Source of the DNA: Lotus japonicus
Taxonomy: Eukaryota > Streptophyta > Magnoliopsida > Fabales > Fabaceae
Direction of reading: 5' to 3'
Assembly: GCF_012489685.1 (NCBI RefSeq)
Contig: NC_080042.1
Location: forward strand, 4,962,501-5,026,500
DNA: 64,000 nucleotides
Part shown: positions 20,662-33,345 of the stretch, piece by piece
How the letters are laid out: every line of letters starts with the position of its first letter
Position numbering within the stretch: position 1 is the first letter of the stretch
Position numbers and translations under genes: made by a program
The notes under the pieces: generated by a model
What the model was told of the DNA's origin: nothing
The model's input: the letters and a program-made list of their open reading frames with translations, nothing else
The model's database searches: none

Positions 20662-23600
20662 ATGGCTGGAAGGAATGATGCTGCGATTGCTGCTGCTTTG
20701 CAAGCGATGGCTCAGGCTATGCAGAACCAGCCGAATGCTGACGAGAATGCTGGATCTCGTAGTTTGGCGACCTTCCAAAGAGAGAATCCACCGGTGTTCA
20801 AGGGTAAGCATGATCCAGATGGAGCATTGGAGTGGTTGAAGGAGATTGAGAGGATTTTCCATGTGATGGATTGCACCCCAGCTCAAAAGGTTCGGTATGG
20901 CACTCATATGCTAGCAGTCGAAGCTGATGACTGGTGGCTGGAAATGCGCGACAAATTGGAAGCTGCAGGCGAGGGAATTACTTGGGATGTGTTTCGTAGG
21001 GAGTTCCTGAGGAAGTACTATCCTGAAGATGTTCGGGGTAAGAAAGAGATTGAGTTCCTCGAGCTGAAACAAGGGAATCGGTCCGTGACAGAATATGCTG
21101 CGAAGTTCGTTGAGTTGGCTAAGTTCTACCCACATTTCAATGGAGAAGGTGCTGAATTTTCTAAGTGCATCAAGTTTGAGAATGGATTGCGCTCTGACAT
21201 CAAGAAGGCTGTTGGATATCAGAAGATTCGTGTCTTCTCTGATTTGGTTGATAGTTGCAGAATCTTTGAAGAAGATAGCAATGCTCATCACAAAGTTGTT
21301 ACCGATAAGAGAGGCAAGAGTCAACAGAACCGCGGCAAGCCTTATGATGCGGGAAAGGGTAAACAGAGAATTTCTCCAGGTCAGAGGACTAGTGGGGGAG
21401 ACGCTCCTGCTAAGATTGTGTGTTTCAAATGTGGGCAGCCTGGTCACAGGAGCAATGCGTGCACTACTGCTGAGGTGAAGAGGTGTTTCCGTTGTGGTAA
21501 GGCGGGACATGCAGTTTCTGAGTGCAGGCATAAGGAAGCTGTCTTTTTCAATTGTGGTGAAGAAGGACATATAAGTACTCAGTGTGAGAAACCAAAGAAA
21601 GCGCTTGGTAGCAAGGTGTTCGCTTTGGCTGGGACTCAGACACCTAGTGAGGACCGACTTATCAGAGGTACATGTTTCATTAATAGTACGCCATTAATCA
21701 CTATTATTGATACCGGTGCTACTCATTGTTTTATTGCCGCTGCTTGTGTTGAAAGATTGGGTCTGGGGTTGTCTTCTATGAAAGGGGAAATGGTCGTCGA
21801 GGTCCCAGCTAAGGGATCGGTGACTACTTCTCGTGTGTGTTTGAGTTGTCCCTTGTCGATCTTCGACAGAGACTTTGTTGTTGATTTGATTTGTTTACCG
21901 TTAAGCGGTCTAGATGTGATCTTGGGTATGAATTGGTTAGAGTATAACTACGTTCATATCAATTGTTATAACAAATCCTTGAGGTTTTCTACTGCGGAAG
22001 AGGAAGAAGATGGCTTGATGACTGGTAAACAGCTAAGGCAATTGATGCAAGACGAAGCGCAGATGTTCTCGTTGTTGGCGTCGTTATCTATCGAGAATCA
22101 AGCTATAATTGATGAGTTGCAAGTGGTGCGAGAATTTCCTGAGGTATTTCCTGATGAAATTCCTGATATACCGCCAGAAAGAGAAGTTGAGTTTACAATT
22201 GATCTTGTACCTGGTACCAGACCTGTATCCATGGCACCGTACAGGATGTCTGCATCTGAATTGTCCGAACTGAAGAAGCAATTAGAGGAGTTGCTTGAGA
22301 AAAAGTTTATAAGACCAAGTGTATCACCGTGGGGAGCTCCAGTATTGTTAGTAAAGAAGAAAGACGGAAGTATGAGACTTTGTGTTGATTACAGACAGCT
22401 GAATAAAGTGACGATTAAGAACAAGTATCCGCTTCCGAGAATTGATGACTTGATGGATCAATTAGTGGGTGCAAGAGTGTTTTCTAAGATTGATTTGAGG
22501 TCAGGATATCATCAGATTAGAGTGAAAGGAGATGATATTCAGAAGACCGCGTTCAGAACTCGGTATGGGCATTACGAGTATTCGGTGATGCCTTTTGGTG
22601 TTACTAATGCGCCAGGAGTATTCATGGAGTACATGAACCGTATTTTTCATACATATTTGGATCAGTTTGTGGTAGTATTCATTGATGACATTCTGATTTT
22701 CTCTAAATCGGAAAATGAACATGAAGACCACCTAAGGGTTGTGTTGCAAGTTTTGAAAGATAAGAAGTTGTATGTGAAGTTGGTAGATAGGATGATGGGA
22801 GTTAATCAGTCGGAGAATGATGAATTCAAGTTAGATACGCAAGGCGTGTTGAGATTCCGAGGTCGGATTTGCGTTCCCGAGGATGAAGAAATTAAGAAAA
22901 TGATTCTTGAAGAAAGTCATAGAAGTCGTTTGAGCATACATCCGGGAGCTACTAAGATGTATCAGGACTTGAAAGGCTTGTTTTGGTGGCCTGGTATGAA
23001 ACGTGATGTGGCACAGTTTGTCTATGCTTGTTTGACTTGCCAGGAGTCGAAGATTGAGCATCAGAAACCTGCAGGGTTGATGCAACCGTTAGAAGTCCCA
23101 GAATGGAAATGGGATAGCATTTCGATGGACTTCGTGACGGGATTACCGAATACCTCGAGAGGACATGATTCGATTTGGGTGATTGTTGATAGGCTTACAA
23201 AGTCGGCACACTTTATTCCTATTAACATCACATATCCAGTTCCCAAGTTGGCGGAAATCTATACTAAGGTAATTGTGAAATTACATGGTGTTCCTTTGTG
23301 TATTGTGTCAGATAGAGATCCGAGGTTTACTTCTGATTTTTGGAAGAGTTTGCAAGAAGCGTTGGGATCTAAGTTGAGGTTGAGTTCGGCGTATCATCCG
23401 CAGACAGATGGTCAGACCGAGAGGACGATCCAGTCTCTAGAGGATTTGTTAAGAGCATGTGTTCTTGAGCAGGGAGGTTCGTGGGATACTTATCTTCCGT
23501 TGATTGAGTTCACTTATAACAATAGTTACCATTCTAGTATCGGGATGGCCCCTTTTGAGGCGTTGTATGGTCGGAGGTGTAGGACTCCGTTGTGTTGGCA

Positions 23601-24201
23601 TGAATCAGGTGAAAGTGTAGTACTTGGACCTGAGATTGTTCGAGAGACTACTGAGAAGGTAAGGTTAGTTCGAGAAAAGATGAAAGCTGCTCAAAGTCGA
23701 CAGAAAAGTTACCATGACAAAAGGCGGAAAGATTTGGAATTCCAAGCCGGTGACCATGTGTTTTTGAGAGTCACACCTGTGACAGGTGTTGGCCGAGCTC
23801 TGAAGTCTAAGAAGCTCACTCCTCGTTTTATTGGTCCGTATCAGATATCGGATAGAGTTGGAAAAGTTGCTTACCGAGTGGCGTTACCGCCAAATCTTGC
23901 TAACTTGCACGATGTGTTTCATGTATCACAACTCCGGAAATATATACCCGATCCATCACATGTGATTCGGATGGATGATGTGCAAGTGCGGGACAATCTC
24001 ACAGTGGAGACGATGCCTGTACGTATTGCAAATCGTGAGTTGAAGAATCTGCGAGGAAGGGAAATTGCATTGGTGAAAGTCGTCTGGTTAGGAGCTGCTG
24101 GAGAAAGCATGACCTGGGAGTTAGAGAGTAAGATGCGAGACTCCTATCCCGAGTTGTTTGCACCAGGTAAACTTTTATTTTCGAGGACGATAATACTCTA
24201 A
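20662..24201 (+). CDS. gag-pol: Gypsy-1 gag-pol polyprotein without RNase H (1179 aa)
   Basis: The frame is open from a TTG at 20644, but the first ATG is 20662 (MAGRND), chosen as start. Gag (about residues 1-230) holds the retrotransposon capsid domain. Three zinc-knuckle repeats follow ([28 protein letters not shown], and a third whose first Cys is Phe, [14 protein letters not shown]). Protease has [10 protein letters not shown] near 348. RT includes [21 protein letters not shown] and the catalytic FIDD. After [10 protein letters not shown] the protein jumps in frame to a region just before integrase ([10 protein letters not shown]), missing about 285 residues present in Gypsy-3: the RT end, the connection and all of RNase H. 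Integrase zinc region and catalytic core are present ([23 protein letters not shown]), then a chromodomain-like tail ending [10 protein letters not shown]. The ORF has no stop. Confidence 0.93.
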   Translation: MAGRNDAAIAAALQAMAQAMQNQPNADENAGSRSLATFQRENPPVFKGKHDPDGALEWLKEIERIFHVMDCTPAQKVRYGTHMLAVEADDWWLEMRDKLEAAGEGITWDVFRREFLRKYYPEDVRGKKEIEFLELKQGNRSVTEYAAKFVELAKFYPHFNGEGAEFSKCIKFENGLRSDIKKAVGYQKIRVFSDLVDSCRIFEEDSNAHHKVVTDKRGKSQQNRGKPYDAGKGKQRISPGQRTSGGDAPAKIVCFKCGQPGHRSNACTTAEVKRCFRCGKAGHAVSECRHKEAVFFNCGEEGHISTQCEKPKKALGSKVFALAGTQTPSEDRLIRGTCFINSTPLITIIDTGATHCFIAAACVERLGLGLSSMKGEMVVEVPAKGSVTTSRVCLSCPLSIFDRDFVVDLICLPLSGLDVILGMNWLEYNYVHINCYNKSLRFSTAEEEEDGLMTGKQLRQLMQDEAQMFSLLASLSIENQAIIDELQVVREFPEVFPDEIPDIPPEREVEFTIDLVPGTRPVSMAPYRMSASELSELKKQLEELLEKKFIRPSVSPWGAPVLLVKKKDGSMRLCVDYRQLNKVTIKNKYPLPRIDDLMDQLVGARVFSKIDLRSGYHQIRVKGDDIQKTAFRTRYGHYEYSVMPFGVTNAPGVFMEYMNRIFHTYLDQFVVVFIDDILIFSKSENEHEDHLRVVLQVLKDKKLYVKLVDRMMGVNQSENDEFKLDTQGVLRFRGRICVPEDEEIKKMILEESHRSRLSIHPGATKMYQDLKGLFWWPGMKRDVAQFVYACLTCQESKIEHQKPAGLMQPLEVPEWKWDSISMDFVTGLPNTSRGHDSIWVIVDRLTKSAHFIPINITYPVPKLAEIYTKVIVKLHGVPLCIVSDRDPRFTSDFWKSLQEALGSKLRLSSAYHPQTDGQTERTIQSLEDLLRACVLEQGGSWDTYLPLIEFTYNNSYHSSIGMAPFEALYGRRCRTPLCWHESGESVVLGPEIVRETTEKVRLVREKMKAAQSRQKSYHDKRRKDLEFQAGDHVFLRVTPVTGVGRALKSKKLTPRFIGPYQISDRVGKVAYRVALPPNLANLHDVFHVSQLRKYIPDPSHVIRMDDVQVRDNLTVETMPVRIANRELKNLRGREIALVKVVWLGAAGESMTWELESKMRDSYPELFAPGKLLFSRTIIL

Positions 24202-24203
24202 GT

Positions 24204-24212
24204 GGGGGAGAG
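24204..24212 (+). other. Polypurine tract of Gypsy-1
   Basis: GGGGGAGAG directly before the 3' LTR start at 24214, the expected plus-strand primer. Confidence 0.85.
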
Positions 24213-24213
24213 T

Positions 24214-26497
24214 TGTAACACCTGTATTCGATTAATTAATAATCGGGTAAATTATAAATTTTAGTCAGGAGAAATTAATATTAGAATAGTATTAATTTTA
24301 ATAGTATGTAATTAATTAAGAGGGTTTAGTTTTGTGATGGTAATAGTATTAATGGAATTATAATATATTGGAAAAAGGGTAGGATGGAGATTTAAAAAGG
24401 AAAAAAAAAGGGTTTGGGAAAAAAGGAAAGAAAGAAGGCCGTGCGTGTGAGAGGTAGCAGGAGGAGAAGGAGAGAAAGAGTAGTGTGTGCGTGAAACCTC
24501 AGAAAGGGAGGGAGAACGGTTCCGTTTCAAAGATTTTGATCAGGGAACTCGGAGCTGCACTCAATCCAAAGGTAAGGGTGGGGTTTTGAGTTTCTAATGG
24601 GATTTTGGTGAATGATATGTGGATTTGGGGATGTATAATTGTTGTTGTTAATGATGCTCTGGAAATCTGAAATTGAATCCAATGATTTTGGGGATTCTGG
24701 GTGATTGAATGGGGGAGGAAAAATCTGGAATTGGGGTTCACAGATTCTGGATTGAAATCCTGGACTAAATTTCTGGTTTTAATTTCTGGTTTGCCATGGT
24801 TTTCTGTTTTGAATTTCTGTTTTGAGTTTCTGTCTTGAATTTACGATTGTTGTACCTGTGGTCTGGTTGATGGGATTCATGATACATGGATTCTGTGATG
24901 CTATCAATGTATGCAATGATTCATAGGAAACTTTGCTAAATGGCTAGGTACTATATGATTTATGCACAGATTTGATGATGCTGTGCTGCTGTCCAAAATT
25001 TTCTGGGCTGCACAGTACACTTCGAGACCTTTTTTCGCCCAGTTAGAGTGCTCAAATGAAGATGTGATCAACTAAGAAATTGTAGGACTTTAAGTTAGCT
25101 TTCTAGGCATATAAAATACATGATTTTTGGTTCAGTAACGAATTCATGAGACCGCTTTTAGTGGCTGGTGTTCCTGCTGTTTTTCCAGATTACGGAAATT
25201 CTGATTGTTTTGAGGGCTGGACAGTACACTTCGAGACCTGTTTTCGCCCAGTTAGAGTGCTCAAATGAAGATGTGATCAACTAAGAAATTGTAGGACTTT
25301 AAGTTAGCTTTCTAGGCATATAAAATACATGATTTTTGGTTCAGTAACGAATTCATGAGACCGCTTTTAGTGGCTGGTGTTCCTGCTGTTTTTCCAGATT
25401 ACGGAAATTCTTATTGTTTTGAAAATATAATTAGATTTAGCTTACATGTTGTATGAAAGTTAATGTCTTTATGTGCCATGTATTAGCTATGAGGATTATG
25501 CATGTGGCTGAACACCTTTAGCATGAAATCCATAATTTATTTACCATATGTGATAGCTTCTTCCATGATTGCATGCTTAAGTGAGTTGTTTCATTGATTT
25601 GTTGCCAAAATTGCCTAAGATGTCAGGGTAATTGTATAGTTGATAAAAATGCATGTGTGCTGAATTGTGTTGTTTTAAGCGATGTTAGTGATGTAGTGAT
25701 ATAGGCGCAATGCCTCATGTTGAAGTGATGATTATGAGATGTATACGTCCTTTTGAGTCGCATAGCATCTGCATACTCTGTGATGGCCTGTATTGGCGAT
25801 TTGTGATGAAGGCTTATGCCTTGTGCCTCCAATAATTGGCAATTAGTGATGAGGGCTGAAGCCCTGTTGGTACCACATACATATGCATAGTCATTGTTGT
25901 GTTCGAATTGTATCCGAGTTGATGATGTTATTTGTGACTGTTTTTAGTAACTGAGCTATGTAAATGTAAAAGGAAATGGTGTGGCCTTAATCTAGCATAT
26001 TAATTTTCATTCTCCTATTTATGTTACTCGATATCTCACCCCTTCTGTTTGAATGTTACCCTTGTCGGTAACGTGCAGGTAACCAGGAGGAGTAGTCTAT
26101 AGCTTTTAGTTCGAGTTGGAGTCCTTGCTCTGATACGTAGCACTCGGGGGGGAAATGGACGCTTGTTTTCCTTTCTGTTATAATTTGAATTAAGTTGTTA
26201 TTTGAGAAGTTGTTTCTGTTTTAAGTTGTGGGCAAGATACTATGTTTTCTTTAAGTTTTAAAGACATTGGATTCGCTGCATAACTATTTGTCAAAGTGAA
26301 CTAGTTCAATGACTAATTAACTGTCACAAGAGCATTAAAGTTTATTTATGAGTTCATCTCAAAGTTTATGTGCTATGTATCTGTTACAGGAGCATTATGA
26401 TAATGTTTTAAGTGATTATGTAATGCCTCATGAGTGTTAAACTTTTTATCACTCTGATATTTGCAATACATATACTGTTTAGAATTGGGGTGTTACA
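24214..26497 (+). repeat. 3' LTR of Gypsy-1 (2284 bp)
   Basis: Same ends as the 5' LTR, with about four substitutions. It holds 194 bp (25575-25768) absent from the 5' LTR, bounded by GCAT on both sides, consistent with a post-insertion deletion in the 5' LTR. The 209-bp duplication is present. Confidence 0.95.
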
Positions 26498-28309
26498 AAG
26501 GACATCTGCAACATAGATAATCTTGTCCTTAGGTACCCACTTTCTGGGTCCTTTCTTATTAGTTACCCCAGAGGTTCTGATCACCTTGGGTTTCTCAACA
26601 TGATATTGTAAAGGAATTTTTGCATGATATTTAGACATGGAGAAAGTTCCCTTTTTGAGAGGGGTTTTAACAACTTTAGTAGGTACAGATTCAGGCAATA
26701 TGGTACCAGAGGGAACAAAGCATTCATATAAGGATTTAGCTTTAGACACAGTAGGCTCATTTCTATCAGGTTTAGAATAGCCAATGCCATGCATTCCATT
26801 TCTGCTTACGCCATAGATCATTGAAGCCATTAAACTTCTATCTACGCTCTTAGCTAGGAATCTTTGAAAAGACTTTTCATACTTGGATTCATTTTTACAA
26901 TCAGAGGCATCACAAGCAATTACTTCTTCTAACTTAGCAATCTGGTTCTTAAGCACTGAGTTAGAATTTACCAAAGCATGATTATCATTTTTCAACTCAG
27001 AAATAATTTTCTCATGTTCAGAAGGAGTCTTAGAAGCAGCAGATGAGTCCTTTTTCAACTTTTTATGCTTAGACAATAAAGAGTTATACTTATCCATGAT
27101 ATCAGACAAAGCATGTTTCAGTTCAGAGGTTGAGAAAGAAGCGAATACCTCATTTTCATCGTCTGAGTTAGGATCTCCTTCTAATTCTGAGTCAGAGTCA
27201 ACAACATCCTTTGACTCTGCTCCTTTGTCTTTGACAATCGCCATGAGTCCTTGGACTTCACCATCAGAGTCAACATCCTCTGACTCTGATTCATCAAAAG
27301 TCACCATCAGACTTTTCTTCGTCTTGAAGTGCTTCTTTGGCCTCTTGTCCTTCTTCAACTTTGGACAGTCACTTTTGTAGTGCCCTGATTCCTTGCACTC
27401 GAAACATGTGACTTCCTTGATTGAAGACTTCTTCTGGCCTGAGGATTCATACTTTCCTTTGGCCTTTCCAGAGCCTCTGTACTTGCTCTGTTTGTGCTTC
27501 CAGATGCGGTTGAGTCTTTTAGAGATCAGAGTCAGCTCATCTTCATCAGAATCTTCTGATGCTTCTTCAGATTCTTCTGCTTCAGCTTGGAGAGCCTTTG
27601 ATTTCTCAGACTTAGCCTTCTCAGATTTGGATTTCAAGGCTATAGACTTTTTCCTCAGATCTTGCATCTCAGATCGCTTCAGCTCATGACACTTCAGTAT
27701 GCTGATGAGTTCTTATAAACTCATACGCTCAACATCTCTCGTGAGCTCTATTGATGTCACTAAGGGCATCCAGCTTTCAGGAAGACTCTTGATGACCCTT
27801 ATGACATGATCTTTTGTTGTGTAGCTCTTGTTGAGAGGTCGTATTCCAGCTACAAGCAACTGAAATCTGGAGAACATTTCTTTAATGGACTCGTTTGGCT
27901 CCATGATGAAGGATTCATACTTTTGGATCAAAGACAATTCCTTTGATTCTTTGACTTTCTTGTTTCCTTCATGAGACATCTTCAGGGATTCAAAAATGCC
28001 TTTTGCAAACTCACGATCTGTAATCTTCTGGTACTCTTCATAAGAAATAGAACTTAGAAGAATTGCTCTTGCCTTGTGATGTTGTGAGTACAGCTTCTTT
28101 TGATCTGCAGTCATCTCTGACCTTGGGATCTTTTTGCCATCTGCATCAACGGGACACTCATAGCCATCCATAATAGTATCCCAGAGATTTGCATCGAAAC
28201 CCAGAAAGAAACTTTCAAGTCTATCTTTCCAGTATTCAAACCTTTGACCGTCGAACATGGGAGGCTTTGCATTGTATCCATCTTTCTGTGTTTCACTGGT
28301 GGTAGCCAT
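26498..28309 (-). pseudogene. gag: Copia-2 gag, broken by one stop
   Basis: Starts at ATG 28309 (MATTSETQKDG) and follows Copia-1 gag closely. A TAA at about 27713-27715 replaces a Glu codon after the capsid domain. Downstream the same frame stays open through the zinc knuckle [14 protein letters not shown] and the acidic region, which has a short insertion relative to Copia-1 (KDVVDSDSELEGDPN). Gypsy-1 then interrupts the 3' end at the gag/pol overlap. Confidence 0.9.
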
Positions 28310-28381
28310 TGTTTTTCACACCGGCCCGGATCACTGAACACTGTTAGGTGTGGTAATCAGAACTTGCGCTCTGATACCAAT

Positions 28382-29396
28382 TGAAGGTATGAAAAACGGT
28401 AGAAAGGGGGGGGGTTTGAATAACGTTTTCAAGATAAAACTTCCACCTCAAGATTTTAACAAATCTTTTCGAAACTCAAAGGTGCTTAAGATAAGAGATA
28501 GAAAAGCACACAAGGATTTTATCCTGGTTCACTTGATAAATCACTCAAGCTAATCCAGTCCACCCGTTAAGGTGATTTCTTCCTTCTTAGAATGAAGGCA
28601 ATCCACTAATCAGGTATGTGTTACAACTGCACTTGAAACCTACAAGTGACTAACAATACACTGACTTAGCTCACACTAAGATTCACTCTCTTAGTCTACT
28701 TTAGGATCCGATCAACCTTGATCTCCTAAAGGGAAACTATACAACTGTATATGAAGTTCTTGTTTACATAGAAATTGCTTCTCAAAAGCTTATATTAAAC
28801 ACAATGAAATTCAAGATGAAAGAAAGCTTAGAAGGTTTGAATATAGCTTGCGCGTGTGAGATTCTTCTAGCCGCTTCTTTCAATCTTCAGCCTCTATTTA
28901 TACTCCAAGGATTAGGGTTGAACGTTGCATGGAAATGCTACCGTTGGAGGGCAGTTCTGGAAATTCCAGCTTCTGTTGTGGCTGAGAATGTAGGTTAGGT
29001 CGTCAGGATAGTACACTTTGCTTTTGTACTTTGGATAGTGACTTGACCTTTAACCTCGTTAGACTTCTGATCAGAGGAGCGCTTCGCATTGGAACTTGTG
29101 AAGCTGATTGATCAGAGTCAGAGGGAAGCTTGGATCCTCTGATCGCTGTACCTTCTGATCTTCACTTCAGAGGATCAGTACATGGTCTTCAGAGCTAGTT
29201 GCTTCTGGACTTCAGAGTCTTCACTCTTCAGCTTCTGGATCTTCAGAGTCTTCTACACCATCAGAGTTTCTGAGCCTTCAGATCTTCTGGGTTGTCAGAA
29301 CGTCTGGATCATCAGAGCTTCAAGTGAGCTGAGTCCTTATCAGAGCTTAATATACTTCAGATCTTCTAAAGCTTTTCTACTGTTCAGACTGAACAT
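28382..29396 (-). repeat. 5' LTR of Copia-2, first part (interrupted by LTR-B)
   Basis: Begins TGAAGGTATG, two bases past the PBS, and matches the Copia-1 LTR with moderate divergence. LTR-B splits it after AACAT. It resumes at 33346 and ends at 33541, giving a restored length near 1.21 kb. Confidence 0.9.
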
Positions 29397-31655
29397 TGTA
29401 AGGCCCAAGTTTTTAAACTTATGCCAAGTAAATAGAATCCTATTCACGATTAGGGTTGATGTATCGTGAAGGGAAACCTGAACTAGAGTTTACCAAATGA
29501 AATAAATTATGAAGGAGAAAGTTCAGGAAAAGTCTGAGGATCGTATTGAAGTCGATAAAAGTTATAGCACGATCGTTATACGCTTAAACCTAGGTCAAAA
29601 ACCCTAGAATATAGCTAGTTTTCACTTATAGGCACGATGGAAGTTAATTCCAAAAATCTTCAGAGAAATGTTAGAATTCCTCTTTTTTCATATATCACAA
29701 TCGTTTCGAGGCGAAACTATAGAATCTACGAACGTCCGATTCCAATCATCGGAAGTTTGCCGAAACTGAAATCCTGGTATTTCAAAACACTAGAATCACT
29801 CGACAATGAAGACTTTTTCTATTCAGAGCTTCAAATGAAGATTCTACACGCGTACACCCATTTCTCTTGATGATTTCAATCTTTCTTCAGAAGGAAGTTT
29901 TCTATTCCGACATCCGATGCAAAAAGCAACTTATCGGGTAAAATAGTTTTATAGCGATTATGCATTAGTCGCCAAAAATACAAGGAGACCTCATTTTAGT
30001 TTTGGAATTCTTTCGCCAAAACCTATCTTAGAATTCATGGAGAATGAAGCCGGAAAAATCATATTCGCGAAACTTTCATTTTACCGCGTTTTGCCAACCT
30101 CTATATATAGCCAAGAAAGGAAGAAAAACACAAAATTTCCACCATTTTCTCTCCACAAACCCGCGAGTTCATCCAAGGAGGAAGGAAGAAGAGTTTTTGT
30201 TCAATCCTTGCTTGATCGTTGATTAATCAGTTGCTGCTTCAAGGTTTCGAGGATTAGTCGCTAATCCTTACCTCTGATCGCTTTTTCCATAGCTTTTCTG
30301 TAGACTTTTCTGAGCTGATAGTTTTGAGGTTTTTGCAAAACTATCCTGAATATATCATTTCTGATTCTAAACCTCTTCCTTATGTGCCCAAGATCACTTC
30401 TGCCGGATTAGATTTTCCGTTATGCCGCCGGATTTCCGCCGGAATCAATTTTAGCCTTAAATACCCATTTTTGGGGTAAAGCTTCAACCTTTAGGCTGAA
30501 AACTATCGCCTTAGCTTAGTGCTAGTAGGATTAGTCGTCATAAACGTCGTTAGTAACGTCCCTGTCGAATTTGCTTTTTGGGATTTCAGTTTTGAAATTC
30601 TAAGTTAAAAATCATGACCAAAATACCCCTGCGGCAGTTTTTGATCCGATAATTTTTCCGAGTTTAGAATACCCTTAGTTACGGCTAATGATAGCATAGG
30701 AACCAAGTTTGATCGAAGAAAAATCGAATCCCACAATTGTAAAAAGTGGCCGAGCCCTATAGGGGAGGAGGAGGAAAATTCCTTTTTCGAAAACTTGTCC
30801 TTTCGCGCTAGATTATCGTACCTCAGAGTATGTATTACTTCGTGTAGCCTTAGTGAATATGGATAGCTTAGTTTCCGATAGATTCTGATAGTATTTCTGT
30901 GGTTTTGCTCTAAAGGTGATTTTGAGGAATTCCCAGAGGAGCAAGGCTTTGATTGTGAAGGAGTGAAAGAAGATAATCCTGGAGAATCTTCAGGTGAGGG
31001 CTACTCACTGAATCTCTAGTTAATGCTTAGGGTCGATGCTTTCGACATTGTTTACTGTTTATGCACTTGGTTGTGTTTGATTGGAAAAATGTTTTCTGAG
31101 GCTTCGGCTGACAATGTAGATGGTTCATCTACTGACTGTTTTTGAGATTGACTTACATGCTATGTGCTATGTGGGTAATCTAGGATGTGTGGTGCATGCC
31201 TTATATGTTAAGTGCTATGTGGTTATTGCTTAATATGTTGATATATGACATGTTGATTGACTGTGATGATGTAATTATGCTTTTGCAACGAAATCTGAGT
31301 TTCTGAAAAGTGAGAATAGCGGGCAGGTCATGCCGATTTTATTTTGAGAGTTTCGAGAAAGTTTGATAGGACGAATGAGATTCGGACCTTGTTATGGTGT
31401 TTCATGGATCGAGACATTCTCTGGTATCATTTGGGGATTAAGAGATCCCGAGAACTTATAAGATTTGCGATAAGACTAAAAGGATATTATTTTGAAAAGA
31501 AAACTCATAAGACATTAAACAACCTCTAAATCTTCAATTAATGATAATAAACTCGAAAGGAAGCTTCGGATGCAAATCTTAGTTTTGGAAAACGAGAAGT
31601 GTCGTCGGATCCCAGTGTTGAGAAAGTTGAGAGGCTTGAGTATGTAGATGTTGTT

Positions 31656-31733
31656 GTGCAGTTGGAGCAGCTGTCGTTATTGTGCTGTTGGAGCAGCTGT
31701 TGTTGTTGTGCTGTTGGAGCAGCTATGTTGTTG
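31656..31733 (+). repeat. 26-bp tandem repeat, three copies, in LTR-B
   Basis: Three units of about 26 bp around GTGCTGTTGGAGCAGCTG start at 31656, 31682 and 31708. LTR-A has a single unit here (near 13900). Confidence 0.85.
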
Positions 31734-32531
31734 GGCTATCCTGGGGATAAGTCCGGGAAATTGATAGTTTCCGAGTATGTTGATACTCTTGCTCGTTGAG
31801 CAGTTTTGACCATCGGATTGAGATGAGTCGGATGATTTGGAGATCATCATGAGTTATGTGTTTGTTGTGAGGATGTGTCTTTTGTCGCAGAATCGACTGT
31901 TACCTTAGGGTAAGCTTTTAGAGACTTTAATTTAGCTAGAACACGTGGCGACGTGTCGAGTGAGATTCGGAGACGTTGTTTGACTAATCATCCTGCATTC
32001 ATGCAACATTAATGAGGTATTAACACAGGACGTACTCTGGACCTCGTCGGTTTCCAAAATGGTCATAAGACCCGGAATGCCGTGTAAGAGCGTTTGTAGA
32101 CGTCTCTTGTAGCAGACCGAAATGGCAGACCTACGGGTTACGGCTGATCTGACTACCTTTGTGTGGTGTAAGAGGCACGCGGGCCGAAATGGTCCCACCG
32201 TGGCTGGTGCTAGGGCTGATCCGTTGATGTCCATCCGTTCCGGATTGCATATTGGTTGACTGGGTTAACTTGCATTGCATATCATGCAACATGCATAACT
32301 AATTTAGTTGTCGAATGTGATTGTTATTTGTTAATCCTATTTGGAACATGTTAATTGTTATTATTGCTGTTATGTTCATTATGGAATATGTAACCCTAGG
32401 ATGTTATCTCTAGCTATAAGCCTAAGTGGCTATCTATCATATGTACCTATTGGGTTTATTATCTACATAGTTCTTTGGAGTTGACCCTCGCGTCTTCTGT
32501 GTGTGTTTTGGCGGACAACGCCTTTTGTCAG

Positions 32532-33065
32532 ATGTCCATTGCGGACTGGTTCACAATGGTCCACCCTTCGGGGGGGATCAGATATGAGATGATTGACCAG
32601 GATGACCCCGGTTCGTGGGTGGTAGACCCCGCTAGCCACCGCGCGACGTACTCCGGGAGGATCATGGAGGACCATGTAGATAGTGAAGGACTCTTGACGT
32701 CAGGAGTGCTACGGAGATGCTCTGTCAGCTTCAACTTGCCACCGGGCGTTCACTGTGGACCAGGATTTGGAGGAGCACCGCCGCCACCTTCGTCTTCGTA
32801 TGAGGAGGACCCCTCCGAGGAGGAGCCTGTGGGAGTGCATTCATCAGAGTCCAGCACACCCAGCGTTGCGATCATTGATGATCAGGATTCGGGCCCTAAG
32901 CCCGTGAGTCCAGCATCGGAGCGTACTGCGGTTGCGAGGGGAGGACGGATAGGGTTGGTAGGCTTTTTGTGTGTTTTCCTTATGGGAATCACAGAGAGTT
33001 GGTTGGACTTAGGAGGTCTTATTTTCAGGCCATTGGGTCAGCTTATTCTCAGTTTTGAGGGATAG
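32532..33065 (+). CDS. LTR-encoded acidic ORF in LTR-B (177 aa)
   Basis: Unknown function. The frame is open from 32475, but the first ATG is 32532 in the context TCAGATGTC. The N-terminal half has MSIADWFTMVHPSGG and RYEM. The middle has GLLTSGVLRRCSVSFNLPPG, followed by a Pro/Ser run and an acidic stretch (YEEDPSEEEP). The C-terminus is hydrophobic (RIGLVGFLCVFLMG), which could be a membrane helix or may be non-coding read-through. The stop lies 275 bp from the LTR end. The LTR ORF of Gypsy-3 sits at the same distance and shows a similar order: GSLIASQVLRDGSVMF, a Pro-rich turn, then an acidic run. That shared order in unrelated insertions is the main evidence that it is a real coding region. 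Confidence 0.45.
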   Translation: MSIADWFTMVHPSGGIRYEMIDQDDPGSWVVDPASHRATYSGRIMEDHVDSEGLLTSGVLRRCSVSFNLPPGVHCGPGFGGAPPPPSSSYEEDPSEEEPVGVHSSESSTPSVAIIDDQDSGPKPVSPASERTAVARGGRIGLVGFLCVFLMGITESWLDLGGLIFRPLGQLILSFEG

Positions 33066-33345
33066 TGTTGCGGACACTTACCTTTATATATTTGGTTTGT
33101 ATATATTGCCTGCGGGCGTTACACTTTCTTACCCGTCACTGGAGGTTCACTCGTGACGAGGTTGCTACTTACAGCGGGGGCTGTTATATATATTGTATAT
33201 TAGTTCTGTTGTTTACGCTTTTGGGTTTTACTTAATTCAGTCTTGTCTTAGTTATTATCGAAAAAAAAAATATTCACGTTTTTCCGCATTAAGTTTATTT
33301 TTGGTTACTAAAGTGACGCCACCGAAATCGGGGTGTTACAAACAT

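Larger units (their letters stand above)
18461..26497 (+). mobile_element. Gypsy-1: young Tekay/Del-like Ty3-gypsy element lacking RNase H, in Copia-2
   Basis: Complete plus-strand element: 5' LTR 18461-20550, PBS 20555, one long gag-pol ORF, polypurine tract 24204-24212, 3' LTR 24214-26497. The 5-bp target duplication AAGGA flanks it perfectly (18456-18460 and 26498-26502). Removing one copy rejoins the gag/pol overlap of Copia-2. I see about four substitutions over about 2.09 kb of aligned LTR, so it is very young. The pol polyprotein lacks the end of RT and all of RNase H. Confidence 0.95.
29397..33340 (+). mobile_element. LTR-B: solo LTR of a Tekay-like Gypsy family (3944 bp)
   Basis: Ends are TGTAAGGCCC and GGGGTGTTACA, flanked by a perfect 5-bp duplication AACAT (29392-29396 and 33341-33345). 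No gag, pol, PBS or polypurine tract is inside, so it is a solo LTR left by LTR-LTR recombination rather than a full element. The ends match the family of the Gypsy-3 LTRs. It contains a 26-bp tandem repeat and a 177-aa ORF. Confidence 0.88.

Noticed and set aside
29397..33340. LTR-B as a complete retrotransposon
   Set aside because: No gag, pol, PBS or internal LTR pair; TG...CA ends and one target duplication fit a solo LTR.
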